A DNA stretch of 64,000 nt from Cepaea nemoralis (GCA_014155875.1 JACEFZ010027113.1:197501-261500), one strand, 5' to 3'; shown: positions 32,946 to 44,908, numbered from the stretch's first letter. The notes: a model not told the origin generated them from the sequence alone. Program-made: numbers and translations.

Positions 32946-33607
32946 TTTTCCCGTGATGAATTTGAATAACGAAGACACAAACAATAGATTGCACGATTTA
33001 TTGCCTGGCATATTTCGCTGCATCTCGTCAGGTACATACTGCAGAAATCACACAACTTACGTGAATTAATTAGATAAATCCTTCAAACTGAAATATACAC
33101 ATGTTCGCACAGTAATGTCGATTGTCTACCACGGTAATTTTAAACTGACTAACATGTCTTTCTGCTTACACAATCCGGTGCGTCGGCCTGCCTAGGCTAC
33201 CATCTTCTGTGTGTAGTATCTTGTCCACCCAATTCGGAATTCATCGGTCGGGAGACATGTGCTCGAGAGCGGTCACGTGGTTTAAAGAGACAGTGCCTTC
33301 CGTGTGTTGTTCAACACACAAAGTAGTCGATTGTTAAAGTTTGCTGAAGCTATAATAATCAACCTTCGTAAGCCGTCCTTGTGCAAGCAGAAAGACATGT
33401 TAGTCCGTTTTAAAATTACTGTGGTAGACAATCGACATTACTGTGCGAACATGTGTATATTTCAGTTTGAAGGATTTATCTAATAAATTCACATAAGTTG
33501 TGTGATTTCTGCAGTATGTACCTGACGAGATGCAGCGAAATATGCCAGGCAATAAATCGTGCAATCTATTGTTTGTGTCTTCGTTATTCAAATTCATCAC
33601 GGGAAAA
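32946..33607. mobile_element. Fold-back element with 229-bp inverted arms
   Basis: 32946-33174 and 33379-33607 are inverse complements with only a few mismatches; each arm tip is TTTTCCCGTGATGAATTTG. The ~204-bp centre is unique and non-coding. No transposase is present, and a target duplication was not found. It truncates the LINE at its left side. Confidence 0.85.
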
Positions 33608-34212
33608 TATTGTTTTGAAATTCTTTTGTTAGTGAGGTCATTAAATTCGTTGTTTGTATTAATTTGGTATTTTCGGCGTTGTGCTGTTTTTTTTTTCAAT
33701 TTCCCTGCAATTTTTTTAAAGTCGTGCTTCTCTTGTCTCTTTACGTAATTTTCAAATTTTTGTGTACGTATATTCATTTAGATACACCATTCGTGGTTCA
33801 TACTTCTCATATAGTTGTTTCTGCAGCTTGTCTAACGGAGCCCTTGAATATTTATCATTGATCATTGACGTCTTAAAATAGAATTTCTAGATCAGGCCAT
33901 GTACGGAAGCTGTTTTTTTATTTCTTTGTTTAATTTGTTTTTGTTTAATCACATTCTCATTCTTTAGTGCCCACAGCTATAATTTAATGCATCCTTGTTT
34001 ATATGTGACCTTCAGTAACTGTACATGTCATTTAGGTAGAGCGGGAAACTGCCAACGAACACCGTCCACGCGCTGAAGCTGTCTGTGACGTCACTCTTAT
34101 ATGTGGCTGAGAGGCACAGAAGGCTCAGGGTTTGAATCTAACATAGAATTGGGAATGTTTTCCCCAAGAGTGGCTGGGTATCTAATGATATCACACGTCC
34201 CCCTGATCTATT
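33608..34212 (-). other. Possible retroelement scrap, otherwise nothing
   Basis: A - strand frame up to 33777 reads KFENYVKRQEKHDFKKIAGK and KRISKQY; it is lysine-rich and its family is not recognised. The rest is AT-rich and non-coding. Confidence 0.3.
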
Positions 34213-34556
34213 GGGTCCATCCATCATCCCAAGTGTGCCATGCCAGTAAGCGTGGGCGGTCATGATTCGTCATTTCACTCGATCACCAGGGTCGTGGATC
34301 AGCTCAGTGTTCTTGTCTCGACCATACCACTTGGTCAAGCCATCTAAGTATTTACTTCTCTGTCTTCCTCTTCTTCTCTTCCCCTCGATCTTGCCAGTTG
34401 TCACCAAGTTCTCCAATTTATTTCTTCTCATAACATGCACAAAATATTTTGACTGTCGACGTCTAATTTCTCTAATCAGTTTACGGTTTTCATTTCTTTC
34501 TTGTAGGACTTGGCCATTGGTTTTTCTGTCTGTCCATGATATCCTTTGTATTTTCT
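34213..34556 (-). pseudogene. 5'-truncated LINE 3' end (GGAT tail)
   Basis: The - strand gives TDRKTNGQVLQE-, HVMRRN-, GKIEGK- and DRNTELIHDPGDRV-like motifs and ends in (GGAT)n at 34213. Same family as 25411-26839. Confidence 0.7.
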
Positions 34557-35040
34557 ATTGGGTAGCGAAAGTATAAGGGCGAAAATTAGGTCCGGTGTGC
34601 AAATTATATATGCACATTACAAATCCGACGTCATTTGAAATTGTAAATAGTTGGCCTTAAAGCAGCTGCCCTGTCAATATTGTTAGGAGAAAAGGCCTAT
34701 CCACGGGTAGTTAGAGCCCTTTGCTTGGTTGGAATCTGTCTATCTGTCTAGAGCAAGCGAGCCTTGCACAAATGGCCGTCGACACACTAACCTTTGGGAA
34801 TGCGTAACTAGGTGTGGCATAACCCCTAGAAGGAGACACGAAGAAGGGGAGGACACGGTGCAGTCCCCGGCCAGTTGTCTAACTTCCGTTGCGATGACGA
34901 CAGTGTTGACTGCAGCAGACTATGGTACACTTTCATACCGAGATGTCATTGGGTTAAGGGTAGGAGGTCGCCTTTAAACATATAACGGTTCAGTCAACAT
35001 AGCCAATTTTTGTACAGTCGTTACCGTGTAACGCTTTGTG
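34557..35040. other. No gene recognised
   Basis: Mixed sequence with no recognisable coding or repeat features. Confidence 0.4.
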
Positions 35041-35044
35041 ACAG

Positions 35045-35285
35045 GAAGAGCAAAATCAGTACAGACAAAACCTGTACAGACATAACTAGTTCAGACATGA
35101 TTAATACAAACAAAACCAGTACAGCCATAACTAGTTCAGACATGATTAATACAAACAAAACCAGTACAGACATAACTAGTTCAGACATGATACAAACATA
35201 GCCAGTACAGACAACACCAGTCCAGTACAGACATAACCAATGCAGACAAAACCAGTACAAACATAACCAGTACAGACAAACCCAT
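35045..35285. repeat. 45-bp minisatellite, degenerate
   Basis: Units of the CAGACATAACTAGTTCAGAC / ATGATTAATACAAACAAAAC type repeat about five times, with loss of order toward the right. The 45-base period keeps a short frame open. Confidence 0.85.
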
Positions 35286-35937
35286 ACAGGCGATCTCCTA
35301 CTTCTCATTTACCCTATATGTTCTGAATCTAAACTGCGAAGCTCAGCTTCCTGTGTGAACTACCTGTAACTCCTTATCTGAAACGTTCTTTCATTTGAAG
35401 CTGCTCTTTAATGTTTCTCCCGGTTTATTTATGTGGTACTTAGAGACGACTCATCAGACGAACAGTTAATGACTAAGGCTTAATAAAACTCCACGGATAA
35501 TGGCTTCTCAAGCAAGCTTAGTTCGACCAATATGTACACGCTTCGTATTTTTCACAACAGAAACTTCAATTTAAAGTACTTGAAGAGGGAAGGGGTAACT
35601 ATGTGTCTTAACTTTTAAACAAAGCAAGTGTTTATAATCAAAGATTATAAGTGTAGCCTGTAGTTACCATCACACTCTTTGTACTCTTGGTCATTATTTT
35701 TAAAAATATATATAGTTCTCACTCGTATTTCCTCCCTAAAAAAATATAGTTCTCACCAGAACCATGTATCAAGTAAAGACAGTCCTATGGTTACCGCCTT
35801 TGGGGTATAAAGTGCTAGACCTTAACATTTTCTAGGCCAAGAATTATGAGGTGATGTCACCAATTCCTATCCTGGACACCTTTCTTTCCAAAGAATTCCC
35901 AGAAAATTGTGAACATTTTCTGGTACCCATTTGTTTA

Positions 35938-36060
35938 AGGCTGGGTCAAGCCCAGAGCCGCACTAGTAGGAAACAATAATCCTGCTTCTGCTGGGGATTG
36001 AACCCGGGCCAATGATATTGGCAAGCAAGAGCACAAGCCACAATCCTTCTGTGGCATGAA
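35938..36060 (-). repeat. tRNA-derived SINE fragment
   Basis: On the - strand GGCCCGGGTTCAATCCCC is a good box B in a tRNA-like context, followed by non-tRNA sequence. Different from SINE families A-C. Confidence 0.45.
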
Positions 36061-36105
36061 CAGCAACAATACAGCTGTGAACAATATCTCTTCAGCTTGA
36101 AAAGT

Positions 36106-36147
36106 ATATTTAAAAAAACACACACACACACACCAACACACGTACAC

Positions 36148-36218
<71 letters not shown>
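36106..36218. repeat. (CA)n then (GA)n microsatellite
   Basis: CA repeats at 36116-36140, then about 75 bases of GA repeats. Confidence 0.95.
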
Positions 36219-36221
<3 letters not shown>

Positions 36222-36339
36222 CAAAGGAAGAAGGAAAGAAAAAGAGGAGGGGAAGAGAAGTAGGAATCATGCACAAAGCGTGGGAAGGTGGGAAATTATA
36301 GTGAATGAATCACCCCCCCCCCCCAAAAAAATGAAATAA

Positions 36340-37486
36340 ATAAAGAGACTAAAAACATGATAACAAGTAACAAAATAGACACCAAATATACGTCGGCACA
36401 CAACAACAAACACACACCGATACAACTACATGAAAAAGTCTACATGACAATATCAATATAAAAGTTGTTTCCTTGCTGTGGACTGGACACGTATTTCATG
36501 AAATACGCGTATATGATTCCAACGAAGCGACTGAAATGAAAAAAAAAAAAGTTGTGAAAGTGACGTTAGGTGGATTCTAAGTTACATGCACAAAATGTAT
36601 CACGTTGCATAGGAGATCGTAGAAGGCCATACGTCTTTATTCCGGGTCTCTAATAGATCTGTTCAACTAATGCCCAGTCACCTTTTAGCGTAGAAGGACT
36701 TTATAATTACCCACTCACCTGTAGCGAATTTAAACTTGAAATCTTCCGATGTGAACCTCACTTTAAAACACCGACCCTATTTGTTTTTGTTTTATAGAAA
36801 GTAGTGAACGATACCTCAGCGCGCTATAAATAATGGTGATGCAATTGATAATAGGCTGATGATGACAAGAGATGGTGGAGAAAACACACCATCGTACCCG
36901 AAAACTCATAGCAGGGATTCGCAAATCGAGGGAGTTCGGAAGATAAATGACGCAGCTAAGCAAAGGGGAGTTTCCTCGTAATAATACAATGCGGAGATAA
37001 CCCGAATTACTTTTAGTGTGTCATGTGATGGAAAGGAAGCACATAGGAAGCTCGAGAGAAAGTGTAGACAATCAGTATTTTTATCATGCGGCAAAGAAGG
37101 CGGGTTTTCACTTACTTCGGCGTAGAGACCCATTCCCAACATCGAAGGGTAGCAGAATTGTAATGCTAGAGTTCGCTCCATTAATGGAAAGAAATAGTAT
37201 TCCTTCATTAGATTCAGTGTAACTTACCACTTGTTGCTGGTGAGACCAAGCGTGTTGTACTTTTCTCTATGGTGATTTCATTGAATTAACATAATTACAC
37301 CTGTGAATTTTGAGTGAGGCCTCGACGCTTTGTAAAATTCCAGATTAACCAAAACGTAATACCATTTAGATCGCTGCTGGAGTTATATCATTACCCAGAT
37401 GAGACTTATGTGAGGTAACGGATTGACGACTCCATCCAAACACAGAACCATTTGAAGAATCGTGTTGGGTAGGCATCGCGAGGAAC
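36340..37486. other. No gene recognised
   Basis: Weak similarity of 36390-36520 (ACAACTACATGAAAAA, then GTGGACTGGACACG) to 54440-54540 suggests scraps of the same Penelope-associated sequence. Nothing else is recognised. Confidence 0.35.
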
Positions 37487-37494
37487 ACCTAGAG

Positions 37495-37901
37495 CAGTGG
37501 TTCTCAACCTTTTTTTGGCCCGTGCGCCCTAAATCATATTTTCAGAACATCATTCCCCCCACCCCCAATTTCGTATTTCCTCCCTACAAATACCCCCCCC
37601 CCCCCGCCCCTACACAGTATACGTAATAATGGAAGCTAAATTTAATAACACATACTAACACAAGTTTAGACGTCTACATAAAACATGATTTGCGAGTCTA
37701 CTTACGTTATAAAAATGAATTCCAGAAGGGTGAGACGTACAGAACCGTAAACTATGAAGGGAAAAACAATATCAAGTAATCGGTTCTTGTATTAACGCGA
37801 TCTTGAAATAATCTTCATTCCTCCTGGAAACCGTAAAATCCCTCCCCCCCCCCCCCCCCCGGGGAGGGGGGGGGGAATTCTCCACCGGTTGAGAACCACT
37901 G
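37495..37901. mobile_element. hAT-type MITE (407 bp) with 8-bp target duplication
   Basis: The ends are CAGTGGTTCTCAACC and GGTTGAGAACCACTG, perfect 15-bp inverted repeats of the kind used by hAT/Charlie-like transposons. ACCTAGAG at 37487-37494 and 37902-37909 is the 8-bp duplication. The interior has C-rich and G-rich homopolymer runs and no coding frame. Second copy at 47515-47966. Confidence 0.93.
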
Positions 37902-38047
37902 ACCTAGAGGTTTTGACTCAATTTTCACTTGCACATTTATAGTCTCGCAGCGCAGCATTGGTTGACTTTAGAAGTTAATACACATTGTAACATTCTCATG
38001 AATATAAATAAGGATTAATTTATTGTGACGTATTTGATATCGCATTG

Positions 38048-38048
<1 letters not shown>

Positions 38049-38122
<74 letters not shown>
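38049..38122. repeat. (TA)n microsatellite
   Basis: About 36 TA copies with one interruption. Confidence 0.95.
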
Positions 38123-38124
<2 letters not shown>

Positions 38125-38239
38125 CGAACAATTTTATAAATAAAAACCATAAATCCTGCCACTTATGGCGAATAGGCCACAACTCACCGTGTTAGTAGGT
38201 GAAACCACTCAACATCGCTCACCATCTTCTAACCCAAAC

Positions 38240-40480
38240 AATGTAAAATAACAGGAAGTGGTGCAGCTTTACGACAGTTCCACTAATTGTACAGCTTTAC
38301 CGCAGCTCAACTAATTGTACAGCTTTACCGCAGCTCAACTAATTAATTGTACAGCTTTACCGCAGCTCAACTAATTGTATAGCTTTACCGTAGTTCCACT
38401 AATTGTACAGCTTTACCGTAGTTCCACTAATTGTACAGCTTTACCGTAGTTCCACTAATTGTACAGCTTTACCGTAGTTCAACTAATTGTACAGCTTTAC
38501 CGTAGTTCAACTAATTGTACAGCTTTACCGTAATTTCACTAATTGTACAGCTTTACCGTAGTTCAACTAAGTGTATAGCTTTACCGTAGTTCCACTAATT
38601 GTACAGCTTTACCGTAGTTCCACTAATTGTACAGCTTTACCGTAATTTCACTAATTGTATAGCTTTACCGCAGTTCCACTAATTGTATAGCTTTACCGTA
38701 GTTCAACTAATTGTATAGCTTTACCGTAGTTCAACTAATTGTACAGCTTTACCGCAGTTCCACTAATTGTACAGCTTTACCGTAGTTCAACTAATTGTAC
38801 AGCTTTACCGCAGTTCAACTAATTGTACAGCTTTACCGTAATTTCACTAATTGTATAGCTTTACCGTAGTTCCACTAATTGTACAGCTTTACCGTAGTTC
38901 CACTAATTGTACAGCTTTACCGTAATTTCACTAATTGTATAGCTTTACCGTAGTTCAACTAATTGTATAGCTTTACCGTAGTTCAACTAATTGTACAGAT
39001 TTACCGTAGTTCCACTGATTGTACAGCTTTACCGTACTTCTCCTAATTGTACAGCTTTACCGCAGTTCCACTAATTGTACAGCTTTACCGCAGTTCCACT
39101 AATTGTACAGCTTTACCGTAGTTCAACTAATTGTATAGCTTTACCGTAGTTCAACTAATTGTACAGCTTTACCGTAGTTCAACTAATTGTATAGCTTACC
39201 GTATTTAAAACTAATTGTACAGCTTTACCGTAGTTAACTAATTGTACGGTTTTACCGTAGTTCAACTAATTGTATAGCTTTACGTAGTTCCATAATGTAC
39301 AGCTTTACCGCATTTTAAACTAATTGTATAGTTTTACCGCAGTTCAACTAATTGTTTAGCTTTACCGTAGTTCAACTAATTGTACAGCTTTACCGCAGTT
39401 CCACTAATTGTACAGCTTTACCGCAGTTCAACTAATTGTACAGCTTTACCGTAGTTCAACTAATTGTATAGCTTTACCGTAGTTCCACTAATGTACAGCT
39501 TTACCGCAGTTCCACTAATTGTACAGCTTTACCGCAGTTCAACTAATTGTACAGCTTTACCGTAGTTCCACTAATTGTACAGCTTTACCGTAGTTCCACT
39601 AATTTTACAGCTTTACCGCAATTTCACTAATTGTATAGCTTTACCGTAGTTCAACTAATTGTATAGCTTTACCGTAGTTCCACTAATTGTACAGCTTTAC
39701 CGTAGTTCAACTAATTGTATAGCTTTACCGTAGTTCCACTAATTGTATAGCTTTACCGCAGTTCCACTAATTGTATAGCTTTACCGCAGTTCCACTAATT
39801 GTATAGCTTTACCGCAGCTCAACTAATTGTACAGCTTTACCGTAGTTCCACTAATTGTATAGCTTTACCGTAGTTCCACTAATTGTACAGCTTTACCGTA
39901 GTTCAACTAATTGTATAGCTTTACCGTAGTTCCACTAATTGTATAGCTTTACCGTAGTTCAACTAATTGTTTAGCTTTACCGTAGTTCAACTAATTGTAC
40001 AGCTTTACCGCAGTTCAACTAATTGTATAGCTTTACCGCAGTTCAACTAATTGTACAGCTTTACCGCAGTTCAACTAATTGTATAGCTTTACCGTATTTC
40101 AACTAATTGTACAGCTTTACCGTAGTTCAACTAATTGTACAGCTTTACCGCAGTTCCACTAATTGTACAGCTTTACCGCAGTTCCACTAATTGTACAGCT
40201 TTACCGCAGTTCCACTAAGTGTACAGCTTTACCGCAGTTCCACTAATTGTACAGCTTTACCGCAGTTCCACTAATTGTACAGCTTTACCGCAGTTCTACT
40301 AATTGTACAGCTTTACCGCAGTTCCACTAATTGTACAGCTTTACCGTAGTTCAACTAATTGTACAGCTTTATCGCAGTTCCACTAATTGTACAGCTTTAC
40401 CGCAGTTCCACTAATCTGTACAGCTTACCGCAGTTCCACTAATCTTGCAGCTTAACGGCAGTTCCACTAATTGTATTCAT
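38240..40480. repeat. 28-bp minisatellite, about 79 copies
   Basis: The unit is AATTGTACAGCTTTACCG + TAGTTCCACT with frequent TA/CA and CC/AA variants (GTACAG or GTATAG; GTAG or GCAG; TTCCACT or TTCAACT). Units are head to tail with few length changes until the degenerate right edge. Sequence related to both flanks occurs near 44510-44590. Confidence 0.95.
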
Positions 40481-40489
40481 ACTTCTAAC

Positions 40490-41610
40490 CTAAAAGATAT
40501 GTTTTAATAGAAACGCATATTTCTGTCATGGATAAACACATTAACTTAAAACACATTCTATAACAACATGTATGAGCCTATTTATAAATAATTTACAGTT
40601 AGGTCAAGGTTGTTTTGAGATTGTGAATATTACTCCGTATTTTGTCTTTCAAATTAGTTTGGATATAAATATGAATATAGTCTTAAAAATAAATGGAATA
40701 TCCTTCACTTTCGAATAAGACAGCCCCGATACTTGATAAAAATCTTTGAATTAAAGATTTGACCCTGGGGCACTAGGAAACTTTAGAAAATCCCGAAGTA
40801 TTATATAAGTGTATAAATTAGTAATATTGTTTATCTGTTTTGCTGTACTTTCCACTCGGTCCCTAAAACCCCCTTTTTCCGTTCCGTTATGTAGACAGTT
40901 GTTCAGGTCCAGATCAAGTGTCGTTTTCTCGGTTAGTTATAATTGGGGCCCTTATGGTGTTTTCCTTTCTGCTTGCGAGAATAGAGCTGCGATTTTTGCT
41001 TCCTGAATACTTAGGCCTTACTGGCTTGGTGTGGATTCCTTCTTTGTTGCTGTATTCATGTCTGGTAAGGTTCGCAAACTTGTAACGGCCTGGTGTTGTT
41101 AGATCCCCCCCCCCCCCTTCCTTCCCCCTTCATCCTTTCTCATAGTGTTCTTTTTACAGGGAGTGATTCATATGTTGTCCCCCTTACTGCGTCAACCTTA
41201 TAAAGTAGCTCGCCACCAGCATGCCGTCAGCAGAGAATCCATGATATGCTCTACATTTTCGTCTTGTAGAGCGCAAGTCATTACACGCGGACCAAGCTAG
41301 TTTCTAGTTTACGTACCACGCTTTGTGGGACCGTTACACGCACAACATACGAAACGCCGCCGTTACAACTTCCACCTTCGTTCTTCATGCTGAAATTGTA
41401 ATATACATAAGACTCTCCTTTACACTGTCCCTTAATCTTAACCATGAAGCCTCACCCATTCCGTTTACCTCTCATCACAAATCCATCCGCGTATATTGTA
41501 ACGTTATATGAGCATGAGTTGTCACCTATCAGCTGTTACACTGATGTCTGTGCCTCATCCACTGTCCGTTCCCAACAGTCTCGATCACCGTGGCTATCAC
41601 TCTGTATGGG
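40490..41610. other. No gene recognised
   Basis: Non-repetitive sequence between two large arrays. Short frames show no domain features. An upstream calpain exon was looked for here by eye and not found. Confidence 0.35.
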
Positions 41611-41614
41611 GCTG

Positions 41615-42995
41615 CCTTGCTGGGCGGCACAGTCACCATTGCTCACCCTGTACTGTTATGCCTTGCTGGGCGGCACAGTCACCATTGCTCACCCTGTACT
41701 GTTATGCCTTGCTGGGCGGCACAGTCACCATTGCTCACCCTGTACTGTTATGCCTTGCTGGGCGGCACAGTCACCATTGCTCACCCTGTACTGTTATGCC
41801 TTGCTGGGCGGCACAGTCACCATTGCTCACCCTGTACTGTTATGCCTTGCTGGGCGGCACAGTCACCATTGCTCACCCTGTACTGTTATGCCTTGCTGGG
41901 CGGCACAGTCACCATTGCTCACCCTGTACTGTTATGCCTTGCTGGGCGGCACAGTCACCATTGCTCACCCTGTACTGTTATGCCTTGCTGGGCGGCACAG
42001 TCACCATTGCTCACCCTGTACTGTTATGCCTTGCTGGGCGGCACAGTCACCATTGCTCACCCTGTACTGTTATGCCTTGCTGGGCGGCACAGTCACCATT
42101 GCTCACCCTGTACTGTTATGCCTTGCTGGGCGGCACAGTCACCATTGCTCACCCTGTACTGTTATGCCTTGCTGGGCGGCACAGTCACCATTGCTCACCC
42201 TGTACTGTTATGCCTTGCTGGGCGGCACAGTGACCATTGCTCACCCTGTACTGTTATGCCTTGCTGGGCGGCACAGTCACCATTGCTCACCCTGTACTGT
42301 TATGCCTTGCTGGGCGGCACAGTCACCATTGCTCACCCTGTACTGTTATGCCTTGCTGGGCGGCACAGTCACCATTGCTCACCCTGTACTGTTATGCCTT
42401 GCTGGGCGGCACAGTCACCATTGCTCACCCTGTACTGTTATGCCTTGCTGGGCGGCACAGTCACCATTGCTCACCCTGTACTGTTATGCCTTGCTGGGCG
42501 GCACAGTCACCATTGCTCACCCTGTACTGTTATGCCTTGCTGGGCGGCACAGTCACCATTGCTCACCCTGTACTGTTATGCCTTGCTGGGCGGCACAGTC
42601 CACCATTGCTCACCCTGTACTGTTATGCCTTGCTGGGCGGCACAGTCACCATTGCTCACCCTGTACTGTTATGCCTTGCTGGGCGGCACAGTCACCATTG
42701 CTCACCCTGTACTGTTATGCCTTGCTGGGCGGCACAGTCACCATTGCTCACCCTGTACTGTTATGCCTTGCTGGGCGGCACAGTCACCATTGCTCACCCT
42801 GTACTGTTATGCCTTGCTGGGCGGCACAGTCACCATTGCTCACCCTGTACTGTTATGCCTTGCTGGGCGGCACAGTGACCATTGCTCACCCTGTACTGTT
42901 ATGCCTTGCTGGGCGGCACAGTCACCATTGCTCACCCTGTACTGTTATGCCTTGCTGGGCGGCACAGTCACCATTGCTCACCCTGTACTGTTATG
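41615..42995. repeat. 46-bp minisatellite, about 30 almost identical copies
   Basis: The unit CCTTGCTGGGCGGCACAGTC + ACCATTGCTCACCCTGTACT + GTTATG repeats 30 times. The only differences I see are a C-to-G change near 42232 and 42877 and a one-base insertion near 42600. Because 46 is not a multiple of three and the unit has no stop in any + frame, open frames of 468 and 523 codons arise. They are not considered genes. Confidence 0.97.
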
Positions 42996-43014
42996 AAGCC
43001 AAGATCCATGGATA

Positions 43015-43325
43015 AATATCAGAGTAACTAACAATGAGTGCATGGAAGAGGCTTATGAAAGTACAACATTATATACAGCTATAAGACAAAGACAAACAGC
43101 ATATGTGGTCATGTGATGAAAAGAGAGGCATTGGAAAATACGTGATAACTGGAACATCTCTGGGAAAAGAAGCAGAGACAGTCGAGAGAAATGATGCTGA
43201 AAGGATTTTGACAGTAGTATAGAGGTATAGCATCAGCAGGGGTGATCCAGAACACCAGTGACCGAGATCTGCGGAGAAAAATGAACGTCGTCGCCAGTTG
43301 GCAGGGAACATGATGATGATTAGGT
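43015..43325 (+). pseudogene. LINE 3' end, GATGAT-tail family
   Basis: The + strand reads YVGHVMKREALENTVITGT, LGKRSRDSREMMLKGF and IQNTSDRDLRRKMNVVASWQG, with a stop, and ends in ACATGATGATGATTAGG. A sister copy is at 44612-44905. Confidence 0.6.
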
Positions 43326-43347
43326 TGATGAATAAATCAAAATAATT

Positions 43348-43381
43348 GGGGGGGGGGGGGGGAAACACACCCACACCCCCA

Positions 43382-43412
<31 letters not shown>

Positions 43413-43527
43413 TGAAAATAAATACGCCTGAAAATTCTAATAGAGAGAGGGGAGGGAGGGAGAGAGAGAGAGGAGAGAGGGGGATAACAGAGAGTGAAAA
43501 TAGAGAGGGGAAAAACACACGAGAGAG

Positions 43528-43584
<57 letters not shown>

Positions 43585-43585
43585 A
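43348..43585. repeat. G run, (CA)n and (GA)n microsatellites
   Basis: G run at 43349-43361, CA repeats at 43386-43412, GA-rich repeats at 43441-43581. Confidence 0.95.
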
Positions 43586-43709
43586 TAAGTGCAGCAAATA
43601 TGTTAGAAATACACTTCCTGTAAAAGTTTGACCTAAAAACATCACCCCAGATGGAATGGAGATTTGGGCGGTTTATGAATTAACTAAATGAAACCACATT
43701 TATCTCCAG

Positions 43710-43779
43710 GAGATCTCCGAGAATCCGGTGTTTGCTGAAGAAGGTACTACCTACAACGATGTGGACCAAGGGGACCTGG
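43710..43779 (+). CDS. Calpain exon a (EISENPVF...QGDLG)
   Basis: Acceptor TTATCTCCAG, donor G|GTAAGT. The 70 bases encode EISENPVFAEEGTTYNDVDQ and GDL plus the first base of the Gly codon before the catalytic Cys. This matches the stretch just upstream of the active site in calpains. Confidence 0.88.
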
Positions 43780-43984
43780 GTAAGTCTGTGAACGTTAGGT
43801 AATTTAATATTCTATCTGTAACTTAATTCAAACTAACGTTCTTACTTATCGGTCTTATGCTGTGAATTTAGGCATGTGGTTGTCCTTAGCGATTTGGGTC
43901 ATTATTAGTACAGGGTCACTTTCTTTTCACAACGGTACTGCAACTATCGATATAATTTAATGGAAAGTATACACGGATAGATAG

Positions 43985-44115
43985 ATACAGGACGTTGCGG
44001 TGACTAGTCTTCATCAGCAAACAAATACATGCACGAAACACAACATATAGTACAGGAGAAGATCCTCCGGTGACTGCATTAAGGCATAAGGACGGGAGGA
44101 GAAGAATTAAAAGAT

Positions 44116-44212
<97 letters not shown>

Positions 44213-44483
44213 GAGAGCAATGAAGAAGAAATGAAAATATTTAAAAAAAAAAAAAATTGTTATTTAACTCAGAGTCCGAGAGTCCGAGTTAGTTAAGTAG
44301 CAACATTTTTTCCATATTTTCATTGTTTCTTCATTGCTCAAATTTTCCCCCCATCTTTTTATTCTTCTCATCCTGTCCTTATGCCTTAATGTAGTCACTG
44401 GAGGATCTTCTCCTGTACTATATGTTGTGTTTCGTGCATGTATTTGTTTGCTGATGAAGGCTAGCCGCCGCAACGTCCTGTAT
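43985..44483. mobile_element. Palindrome with ~205-bp arms, poly-G expanded in one arm
   Basis: 43985-44277 and 44279-44483 are inverse complements (GACGTTGCGG, TCATCAGCAAACAAATACAT, GGAGAAGATCCTCC, TTAAGGCATAAGGAC and so on). The left arm has 96 G where the right arm has six C. Each arm carries a hammerhead-like block next to its outer end. It sits in calpain intron 1; likely two inverted copies of a retroelement terminus. Confidence 0.85.
44116..44211 (+). repeat. 96-base poly-G run
   Basis: An uninterrupted G homopolymer inside the left arm of the palindrome. It could be a real expansion or a sequencing/assembly artefact. Confidence 0.9.
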
Positions 44484-44509
44484 GTGTCGTAGTTCTGTTA
44501 TGTAAAGCT

Positions 44510-44590
44510 GCATTACTTTGTGTTATTTTATATTGTTTACATGTCCACAGCTTTACCGCAATTCCACCAAATTGTATTCATATGTTTACG
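44510..44590. repeat. Relic of the 28-bp array monomer and its flanks
   Basis: CACAGCTTTACCGCAATTCC and AAATTGTATTCATA match the last unit and right flank of the array at 38240-40490. Just before it, GTAAAGCTGCATTACT..GTTATTTTATATTGTTT matches, in inverse orientation, the array's left flank at 38215-38260. Confidence 0.6.
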
Positions 44591-44611
44591 GGTAGATAGA
44601 ACCCGTTACCT

Positions 44612-44905
44612 TGAATGGAATCTGACCAGAGGAAACAAACCTAACATAGATGTATGCTGAGGTCGGACTCTCTGAACTTTGATGTGCATACCTGGGCATC
44701 GAAAGAGGAACGAAACATAGGAGGACGAAGAAGAAGATGTAACAGAAAGATCAATGAGAAAAGAGAGAGAGGCAGATCCAAAAAAATGATGCTGGATGGA
44801 CTGAGACTTTGGCATGGAGAAATATCATCAGCAGAGTTGATCCAGAATACCAAGGACTGAGATCTGTGGAGAGACAGGAATACCTAAGCCAGTTGCCATG
44901 ACATA
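44612..44905 (+). pseudogene. LINE 3' end ending in (GAT)n
   Basis: The + strand reads GRRRRCNRKINEKRERGRSK, LRLWHGEISSAELIQNTKD and then runs into GATGAT repeats. Same family as 43015-43325. Confidence 0.6.
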
Positions 44906-44906
44906 T

Positions 44907-44908
44907 GC

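Noticed and set aside
38240..40480. CRISPR-like array
   Set aside because: Units are contiguous 28-bp tandem copies with no unique spacers, in a eukaryotic context.
40809..41006. Possible upstream calpain exon or secreted peptide
   Set aside because: The 65-codon frame has a hydrophobic start but no calpain similarity and no fitting splice donor was seen.
41444..43015. 523-codon open frame and overlapping 468- and 241-codon frames
   Set aside because: All lie in the 46-bp array, whose unit has no stop in any + frame; they have no start context, domain or composition of a real protein.
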